Made by a program: the position numbers and the translations under genes
In this document: positions 23,375 to 28,643 of the stretch, piece by piece
Numbering within the stretch: the first letter of the stretch is position 1
Layout of the letters: each line of letters starts with the position of its first letter
The notes under the pieces: generated by a model
The model's database searches: none
What the model was told of the DNA's origin: nothing
The model's input: only the letters and a program-made list of their open reading frames with translations
Assembly: GCA_002353825.1 (NCBI GenBank)
Contig: DEKJ01000004.1
Coordinates: 1 to 28,643, forward strand
Length of the DNA: 28,643 bases
DNA from: Prevotella sp. UBA2725
Lineage (GTDB): Bacteria; Bacteroidota; Bacteroidia; Bacteroidales; Bacteroidaceae
Direction of reading: 5' to 3'

Positions 23375-23473
23375 ATGGCAGCATTGATATTTATGATAAT
23401 GGCGCTTGTATTCGCTATATGTTTTCTAATCTGGATGAAGACTCCTAACGGAAAAAAGTCATTAGGTTTGTAA
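23375..23473 (+). CDS. 32-residue single-helix membrane peptide
   Basis: An ATG at 23375 opens a 33-codon frame: a hydrophobic helix (AALIFMIMALVFAICFLIW) and then a short basic tail, MKTPNGKKSLGL, ending at TAA. It is too short for usual gene callers. Support comes from position (7 bases after the previous gene, 26 before the next, same strand), the clean helix-plus-basic-tail design, and its resemblance to short Bacteroidales peptides with a KTPxGKK tail. Function unknown. Confidence 0.6.
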   Translation: MAALIFMIMALVFAICFLIWMKTPNGKKSLGL

Positions 23474-23499
23474 TAACAGAACAAAATAAATAACAACAC

Positions 23500-24378
23500 A
23501 TGAAAAGTTTCAAGACACTGGCCGTCATGGCCACCGCCGTGTTGGCTTTCTCAGCCTGCGGCAACTCGTCAGCCCCGAGAGCTGACCTCAAGACAGACGT
23601 CGACTCTATGAGCTACGCCATCGGTTTGCTGCAGTCGCAGTATGTCCGTCAGGCTATCGAGCAGGGTCAGGTCATCGACACGACCTATATGGACGACTTC
23701 GTGAAAGGTATCAACGAGGGTGTCAACGCCGGCGACGACAAGAAGAAAGCCGCTTATATCATGGGCCTGCAGGTAGGACAGCAGATCTCTACCCAGCTCG
23801 TCAAGGGTATCAACCACGAGGTCTTCGGTGACGACTCTACGAAGACGATCTCTCTGAAAAACCTTCTCGCTGGCTTCATCACGGGTGCTACGGGCAAGAA
23901 GGGTCTGATGACTCCTGAGAGCGCTAACGCTATCGCACAGAGCAAGATGGAGCAAATCAAGAATGCTACGATGTCGAAGCAGTATGGCTCCAACAAGGCT
24001 GCCGGTGAGAAGTGGCTCGCTGCCAACAAGAAAAAAACAGGAGTGGTGACATTGCCCTCTGGTCTGCAGTATAAGATCATCAAGGAGGGCAAGGGCGCTA
24101 TTCCTACAGATACAACAACCGTAAAGGTACAGTATGAAGGCCGCACCATCGACGGTAAGGTCTTTGAGAGCAGCTATAAGAACGGCAGCGGTCCTGTGAC
24201 CATGGTTCCTTCGCAGATGATCCCCGGCTGGACCCAGGCTCTGACCCGTATGCCGGAGGGCTCTATCTGGGAGGTCTACATCCCTCAGAACCTCGCTTAC
24301 AAGGATCGTCAGGCTGGTCCTATCAAGCCCTACTCTACGCTGATCTTCAAGATTGAGCTTGTCAAGGTAGGCAAATAA
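23500..24378 (+). CDS. FKBP-type peptidyl-prolyl isomerase, lipoprotein
   Basis: 292 residues. A lipoprotein signal peptide ends in AFSAC, with the acylated Cys at residue 20. A helical N-terminal domain of about 150 residues (YAIGLLQSQYVRQAIEQG, IMGLQVGQQISTQLVKG) resembles the FkpA/Mip dimerisation region but is longer. The FKBP domain is about 182-292: LPSGLQYKIIKEGKG, GRTIDGKVFESSYKNG, QMIPGWTQAL, YIPQNLAYKDRQAG and LIFKIELVKV. Anchored in the envelope, it probably helps fold exported proteins. It lies between the small membrane peptides and the third FKBP. Confidence 0.92.
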   Translation: MKSFKTLAVMATAVLAFSACGNSSAPRADLKTDVDSMSYAIGLLQSQYVRQAIEQGQVIDTTYMDDFVKGINEGVNAGDDKKKAAYIMGLQVGQQISTQLVKGINHEVFGDDSTKTISLKNLLAGFITGATGKKGLMTPESANAIAQSKMEQIKNATMSKQYGSNKAAGEKWLAANKKKTGVVTLPSGLQYKIIKEGKGAIPTDTTTVKVQYEGRTIDGKVFESSYKNGSGPVTMVPSQMIPGWTQALTRMPEGSIWEVYIPQNLAYKDRQAGPIKPYSTLIFKIELVKVGK

Positions 24379-24395
24379 GTTTTGATAAATAAACA

Positions 24396-25406
24396 ATGAA
24401 AAAGATTTTATTGTTTGCAGTCCTCTTTCTTGCTGTCTCCGTCAGCTCCTTTGCTGCGGGTGGCAAGAAGAAGGATAACAAGAAAAAGACGAATGGCACT
24501 GAGCAGCCTGTAAAATTGCTCACTTCTTCTGATTCAACAAGTTATGCCGCCGGCTACGCTGCTACAGAAGGTCTGCTGCAGTATCTCCAGCAGCGCATGA
24601 ATGTGGACACAGCCCACATGGCTGATTTCATCCGCGGTTTCCAAGAGGCAGCCAGCAAGGCTAAAGACCCAGCTTACACAGCTTATATTGCAGGCTGCAC
24701 CATCGCTTCTCAGGCTACGGATCAGATCCTACCTAACATGAGCCGTGACCTCGTAGGTACAGACGACAGCATCGCTGCCGCTCCTTTCTATGAGGGTTTC
24801 ATCGCTGGCGTGAAGCAGGACACCGCTGTCTTCAAGATGGCCAAGGCCCGCGACCGTTTCCAGACTAAGTCGACTCAAGCTCGCGAGACCCGCAACCGCA
24901 TCTACAAAAAAGAAAACGAAGAGTGGCTCGCCAATAACAAGACAAAGCCCGGAGTGATCACGCTGCCCTCAGGCCTCCAGTACAAAGTGCTGAAGGAAGG
25001 CAACGGCCCCAAGCCGAAAGCTTCTGATGAGGTAGAGGTCATCTATGAAGGCAAGACCATCAATGGCAAGGTCTTCGATGCTACGAAGAACCATGGCGGC
25101 CGCAAGACCGACTCGTTCCGTTGCGACCAGGTCATCAAAGGCTGGACAGAGGCGCTCACCTCTATGAACGTAGGCAGCAAGTGGGAGATCTATATCCCAC
25201 AGGATCTCGCATACGGTTCACGTGAGGCTGGTGAGATCAAGCCCTATTCAACACTGATCTTCACCGTTGAGCTTGTAAGTATCAAGACTCCGGAAGCAAA
25301 GCCGGCTACCGATGCCAAGACAACGACAGACAGCAAGAAGGCTGCTGATGCAAAAGATGCCAAGAAAGCACCTGCAAAGAAAAAGACTTCATCGAAAAAG
25401 AAGTAA
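24396..25406 (+). CDS. FKBP-type peptidyl-prolyl isomerase, exported, with Lys-rich tail
   Basis: 336 residues. A Sec signal peptide (MKKILLFAVLFLAVSVSSFA) is followed by a basic start (GGKKKDNKKK), a helical domain and an FKBP domain at about 190-295 (LPSGLQYKVLKEGNG, GKTINGKVFDATKNHGG, QVIKGWTEAL, YIPQDLAYGSREAG). The last 40 residues are low-complexity Lys/Ala/Thr/Asp, ending KKAPAKKKTSSKKK. Such a basic tail could bind lipopolysaccharide, peptidoglycan or nucleic acid, but this is speculative. No lipobox is present, so it is probably periplasmic. It is the last gene of the operon and is followed by a strong terminator. Confidence 0.92.
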   Translation: MKKILLFAVLFLAVSVSSFAAGGKKKDNKKKTNGTEQPVKLLTSSDSTSYAAGYAATEGLLQYLQQRMNVDTAHMADFIRGFQEAASKAKDPAYTAYIAGCTIASQATDQILPNMSRDLVGTDDSIAAAPFYEGFIAGVKQDTAVFKMAKARDRFQTKSTQARETRNRIYKKENEEWLANNKTKPGVITLPSGLQYKVLKEGNGPKPKASDEVEVIYEGKTINGKVFDATKNHGGRKTDSFRCDQVIKGWTEALTSMNVGSKWEIYIPQDLAYGSREAGEIKPYSTLIFTVELVSIKTPEAKPATDAKTTTDSKKAADAKDAKKAPAKKKTSSKKK

Positions 25407-25427
25407 ATTTAAGCTAAACAGATAACG

Positions 25428-25470
25428 AAATGCACGGATAACAAAAAATATCCGTGCATTTTGTTGTTTA
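25428..25470 (+). terminator. Intrinsic terminator of the FKBP operon
   Basis: A 13-bp perfect stem (25428-25440 with 25449-25461, core TGCACGGATA) with an 8-base A-rich loop, followed by TTGTTGTTTA. It begins 21 bases after the last FKBP stop. Its T-rich end overlaps the -33 box of the next gene. Confidence 0.85.
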
Positions 25471-25494
25471 TCTCAATTTATTTGCCTACTTTTG
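25464..25494 (+). promoter_or_regulatory. Promoter for the Lrp/AsnC gene (-33 and -7 boxes)
   Basis: TTG (25464-25466), 20 bases, then TACTTTTG (25487-25494) fit the Bacteroidetes consensus. Transcription would start about 25501. The leader of about 55 bases to the ATG at 25557 supports the shorter start. Confidence 0.65.
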
Positions 25495-25556
25495 CTACCA
25501 TATTAATTATTAATGAAATAAATAGACTAAATCATAGGAATAATAATAAACTTAAT

Positions 25557-26021
25557 ATGGATAAAATAGACAAGCTCGACAAGAAGATACTTTCTATCCT
25601 TTCGAAGAATGCGCGCATTCCGTTCAAGGATGTAGCAGCAGAATGTGGCGTATCACGTGCCGCCATTCATCAGCGCGTGCAGCATCTCATTGAGGCTGGC
25701 GTAATCACAGGCAGTGGTTTCGACGTCAACCCGCTGAGTCTCGGCTATCATACCTGTACCTACATTGGAATCAATCTGGAGAAAGGCTCCATGTACAAAG
25801 ATGTAGTGAAGCGACTCATTGGCATCCCCGAGATTGTGGAGTGCCATTTCACAACCGGCTCCTACACGATGCTTATCAAGTGCTACGCCAAGGATAACGA
25901 AGCGCTCATGGATCTGCTCAACAACAAGTTGCAGACCATTCCCGGCGTTGTATCGACCGAGACGCTCATCTCTCTTGAACAGAGCATTAAGCGAGAGATT
26001 CCTGTCAACGTAGACGACTAA
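25557..26021 (+). CDS. Lrp/AsnC-family transcriptional regulator
   Basis: 154 residues from the ATG at 25557. The frame stays open to 25461, but the promoter lies inside that extension. An N-terminal winged helix-turn-helix (LDKKILSILSKNARIPFKDV, AAECGVSRAAIHQRVQHL) is followed by the RAM effector/dimerisation domain (about 65-145, IPEIVECHFTTGSYTMLIKC). Family members form octamers that sense amino acids. Next to two peptidase-type genes (32 bases to the first), it probably controls peptide or amino-acid use and its own expression. The inducer is not readable. Confidence 0.93.
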   Translation: MDKIDKLDKKILSILSKNARIPFKDVAAECGVSRAAIHQRVQHLIEAGVITGSGFDVNPLSLGYHTCTYIGINLEKGSMYKDVVKRLIGIPEIVECHFTTGSYTMLIKCYAKDNEALMDLLNNKLQTIPGVVSTETLISLEQSIKREIPVNVDD

Positions 26022-26053
26022 TACGCTGCTGTCGACTAAAGACGAAAGTTAAC

Positions 26054-28015
26054 ATGAAATCATTTAATTTAGACGAGCATACGAGTAAGATCTATGCCGC
26101 CTTCCCTGAAGCCAATCGCCAACCGGTGATTGGCATTACTGCTAATTATAGTGACGGTGACGCCACACTGAGAGATAAATATTATGAGCAGGTAGTGCGT
26201 GCAGGTGGAACACCTGTGCTCATTCCACCTGTAGTTGATAAGAATGCAATTATCAATACGCTCGACCATATCGATGCACTCCTGCTGACAGGCGGTGGCG
26301 ACATCAACCCATTGTGGTGTGGCGAAGAGCCTATTCCGCAGCTCCATTCAATCAACGCTACACGCGACCTCGCCGAACTGCTCACCATACGTCTTGCCTA
26401 CAACCGTCAGATACCTATGCTTGGCATCTGCCGTGGCATCCAGACACTGGCTGTAGCGCTGGGAGGAAAGGTGTTTCAAGATATTAAAAGCCCCACCCCT
26501 ACCCCTCCCCCATCCAGGGGAGGGAGAGATGTGCCTGCTTATACCCAGGCACTAATCAAACACTCACAGGACGCAGATCGATGGGAACCAACGCATACAA
26601 TAGTTATTGAAGCAAACACCATATTGTCATCTATCTTTAATTCAGAAGACAATATAGAGAAAAACGATAATCATATTTCCGAAGGCAAAAAGTTAGCCGA
26701 GCATTTTACCCCCTCCCCTAGTTGGGGGAGGGGCGGGGGTGGGGCCTGCATGTTTGTCAACTCCTTCCACCACCAGGCCGTCTCCGATCCCGGACCTCGT
26801 TTCCGTGTCTCAGCAACAGCGCCAGACGGCGTCATTGAGGCCATTGAGAGCAACGAGTATAAGTCTATCTTGGGCGTACAGTGGCATCCCGAATGGCTCG
26901 GCGACGACGGTCTGCCTCTCTTCCAATGGCTCGTAGAGAAAGGACGCGAGTTCAGTGAGGCTAAGCAGCTTCACGACCGTATCCTCACCCTCGATACCCA
27001 TTGCGATACACCTATGTTCTTCCCACAAGGCGTACGCTTCGATCAGCGTGACCCACGCATCCTCTACGACCTCCACAAGATGACGGATGGACGCCAGGAT
27101 GCCGTCATCATGGCAGCTTATCTCCCACAGCCACAGCTCGGTGAACAGTTCTCGCAGAAGGTTGATATTGCCGGAATACAGAAGTACAACCCACAGCTCT
27201 TATCAGCCAATAGCCTACAGTTGACACCCACCCAGTATGCTGATCTCATCTTCGACAAGCTCGAGCAGATTGTCGATGAGAACAGCGACTATATCAGCAT
27301 CGCACGCACGCCGGCAGACCTCTATGAGGACAAGCGCAAAGGCCGCAAGTCGATCATGTTCGGCATTGAGAATGGTCTGGCACTGAACCATGACCTCGCC
27401 AATGTGCGCCATTTCGCTCAGCGTGGTGTTGTTTATATCACGCTCTGCCACAATGGAGACAACGATATCTGCGACTCTAACCGAGGCGCTTCTATGCACA
27501 ACGGTGTGTCGGAATTCGGTGAGAAGGTAATTCAACGGATGAACGATGAAGGTATCATGGTCGATCTGAGCCATGCCTCCGAGAAATCGTTCTACGATGC
27601 GCTCGACATCAGTCGTACGCCGATTGTATGTTCTCACAGCAACTGTCGTGCACTCTGCGATGTGCCACGTAACCTAACCGATGACCAGCTGCGTGCACTT
27701 GCTGCTAAAGGTGGTGTCGCTCACACCACGTTCTACCACGGCTTTCTTCGCAAAGATACGCCAGAGGCAACAATCCTCGACGTCGTAGCTCACCTTGAGC
27801 ATGCCATCGACATCATGGGCATTGACCATGTAGGCGTTGGCACAGACTTCGATGGCGATGGCACCGTACGTGGATGCAAAGATGCCTCTGAACTCATCAA
27901 TTTCACCCTTCAGCTGCTCCGACGTCGCTATTCAGAGCAAGACATTGAGCAGATTTGGGGTGGCAACTGGCTGCGCGTCATGGCACAGGTTCAATCAGAG
28001 AGAAAACAAGCATGA
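26054..28015 (+). CDS. Fused C26 gamma-glutamyl hydrolase and M19 membrane-type dipeptidase
   Basis: 653 residues in two enzyme domains. Residues 1 to about 300 are a class I glutamine-amidotransferase-like peptidase C26 (PuuD type): C126 in GICRGIQ, H278 and E280 in VQWHPEW. Residues about 308-653 are an M19 (renal) dipeptidase with all metal ligands: H316 and D318 (THCD), E439 (IENG), H507 (DLSHAS), H528 (CSHSN), plus VGVGTDFDGDG. There is no signal peptide, so it is probably cytoplasmic. The fusion could free gamma-linked glutamate and then cut the remaining dipeptide, as in glutathione breakdown. The C26 half carries two foreign-looking inserts (about residues 146-163 and 197-231) from inverted G/C-rich repeats. 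Its TGA overlaps the next ATG (ATGA). Confidence 0.88.
   Translation: MKSFNLDEHTSKIYAAFPEANRQPVIGITANYSDGDATLRDKYYEQVVRAGGTPVLIPPVVDKNAIINTLDHIDALLLTGGGDINPLWCGEEPIPQLHSINATRDLAELLTIRLAYNRQIPMLGICRGIQTLAVALGGKVFQDIKSPTPTPPPSRGGRDVPAYTQALIKHSQDADRWEPTHTIVIEANTILSSIFNSEDNIEKNDNHISEGKKLAEHFTPSPSWGRGGGGACMFVNSFHHQAVSDPGPRFRVSATAPDGVIEAIESNEYKSILGVQWHPEWLGDDGLPLFQWLVEKGREFSEAKQLHDRILTLDTHCDTPMFFPQGVRFDQRDPRILYDLHKMTDGRQDAVIMAAYLPQPQLGEQFSQKVDIAGIQKYNPQLLSANSLQLTPTQYADLIFDKLEQIVDENSDYISIARTPADLYEDKRKGRKSIMFGIENGLALNHDLANVRHFAQRGVVYITLCHNGDNDICDSNRGASMHNGVSEFGEKVIQRMNDEGIMVDLSHASEKSFYDALDISRTPIVCSHSNCRALCDVPRNLTDDQLRALAAKGGVAHTTFYHGFLRKDTPEATILDVVAHLEHAIDIMGIDHVGVGTDFDGDGTVRGCKDASELINFTLQLLRRRYSEQDIEQIWGGNWLRVMAQVQSERKQA
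26489..26526 (+). repeat. In-frame G/C-rich palindromic insert, copy 1
   Basis: A pyrimidine-rich run (CCCCACCCCTACCCCTCCCC from 26491) turns into AGGGGAGGG, so the copy is itself a hairpin. It encodes SPTPTPPPSRGG, a Pro-rich loop unlike the enzyme around it. The inverted partner is at 26709-26746. Confidence 0.8.
26709..26746 (-). repeat. In-frame G/C-rich palindromic insert, copy 2 (inverted)
   Basis: The reverse complement starts GGCCCCACCCCCGCCCCTCC and ends in AGGGGAGGG, matching copy 1 at most positions. It encodes TPSPSWGRGGGGAC, a Gly-rich loop. The two copies could pair into a long stem in the mRNA. Confidence 0.8.
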
Positions 28016-28643
28016 AAAAGAAAAAGATAAGCATCATTGTTATCGTGTTAGCAATCGTTTGTGCAGCGGCTGTATGGCTCTTCACCTATGGCCCACTCGC
28101 CCAGAAAGACGTGGAAGAGACAGAGGAAACGGAAGAGGTAGAGAAAGTACAGCCTGTAGGTCCGGCTTTCAATGCCGACTCCGCCTATGCCTTCACGAAG
28201 GCGCAGTGCGACTTCGGTCCGCGACCGATGAACAGTGAGGCCCACGAGAAATGTCTCCAGTGGATTGAGAAGAAGTTCAAGCAGTACGGATGTGAGGTCG
28301 AGCTACAGAAGGCTGATCTCAAAGGCTGGGACGGCACGATGCTCCATTCCACGAATATCATCGCCCACTACAATCCCAAAGCCACGACACGTATCTTGCT
28401 CTGCGCTCACTGGGACTCCCGTCCTTGGGCTGACAACGATCCCGACTCGCTCAATCACCACAAGCCTATCCTTGCTGCCAACGATGCAGCGAGCGGCGTG
28501 GCCGTGATGCTTGAACTCGCAAGACTTCTCAAACACTCAACACCAAATGCCCAACTCGGAATAGATTTCGTCTGCTTCGATGCGGAGGATTATGGTGTGC
28601 CACAGTGGAGCGATGTACAGGATGACGGTTCATCCTTTGCTCT
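28012..28643 (+). CDS. M28-family glutaminyl-peptide cyclotransferase (partial, runs off the window)
   Basis: The first 210 codons are present. An N-terminal hydrophobic helix (ISIIVIVLAIVCAAAVWLF, about 6-24) is a signal or membrane anchor, followed by an acidic linker (DVEETEETEEVEK). The catalytic fold begins about residue 55 (AYAFTKAQCDFGPRPMNSEA). Motifs: LLCAHWDSRPWADND, AANDAASGVAVMLELARLL with zinc ligand D158, and CFDAEDYGVPQW with E192. This matches Bacteroidetes glutaminyl cyclases, M28-fold enzymes that turn N-terminal Gln of exported proteins into pyroglutamate. Signal peptidase I cleavage in this phylum often leaves an N-terminal Gln, which gives the enzyme its targets. Plain aminopeptidase function is the alternative. 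The ATG overlaps the upstream stop, indicating coupling. Confidence 0.85.
   Translation, partial: MKKKKISIIVIVLAIVCAAAVWLFTYGPLAQKDVEETEETEEVEKVQPVGPAFNADSAYAFTKAQCDFGPRPMNSEAHEKCLQWIEKKFKQYGCEVELQKADLKGWDGTMLHSTNIIAHYNPKATTRILLCAHWDSRPWADNDPDSLNHHKPILAANDAASGVAVMLELARLLKHSTPNAQLGIDFVCFDAEDYGVPQWSDVQDDGSSFA

Overview
The window reads as chromosomal DNA of a Prevotella/Segatella-type member of the Bacteroidales. Three things suggest this: many genes start just downstream of the Bacteroidetes -7 promoter box TAnnTTTG; several proteins have forms typical of the phylum (zinc-less sirtuin, DUF2156 protein, YczE-cytidylate kinase fusion, HTCS-like sensor); and the order mnmG-apt-uvrC-dtd-MazG-deoC is, from memory, a Bacteroidales arrangement. 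No rRNA, tRNA, CRISPR array or intact transposase was found. Taxonomy is inferred without any database search.

Layout. 1-1800 is a decayed, repeat-rich zone: 21-bp repeats that may be an insertion-sequence end, a collapsed AAA-ATPase gene, one intact small outer-membrane-type gene with its own promoter and terminator, the wreck of a lipoprotein gene, and a 322-bp modular palindromic element (element A). 2001-7818 carries a secreted GH31 glycosidase, a membrane-tethered AraC-type regulator with no kinase or receiver, and a translationally coupled DUF2156-GNAT-SCP2 fusion. 7829-9187 (minus) is a membrane/cytidylate-kinase-like fusion. 9546-16650 is a housekeeping run: mnmG, apt, uvrC, dtd, a MazG-like pyrophosphohydrolase and deoC. 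It is interrupted between uvrC and dtd by a second palindromic element (element B) with the same ends and internal modules as A. Two parS-like palindromes flank apt. Next come a polyprenyl synthetase (minus) and polA (plus), then a GC-hairpin-bounded array of 22-bp tandem repeats, then an SDR dehydrogenase and a sirtuin (minus). 22539-25406 is a five-gene operon with three FKBP prolyl isomerases predicted for different compartments plus two tiny membrane proteins, closed by a strong terminator. 25557 to the end holds an Lrp/AsnC regulator, a fused C26 amidohydrolase/M19 dipeptidase, and an M28 glutaminyl-cyclase-like enzyme cut by the window edge.

The most unusual content is the repeat landscape. 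Elements A and B look like one non-coding mobile family built from CCTC-N3-GAGG hairpins and CCCCAG/CTGGGG stems. Other repeats have entered reading frames and been kept in frame: two inverted G/C-rich palindromes inside the C26 domain, and a 33-bp duplication carrying an ATTGC-RY-GCAAT palindrome in the PolA linker. No defence system or large new gene cluster was found.
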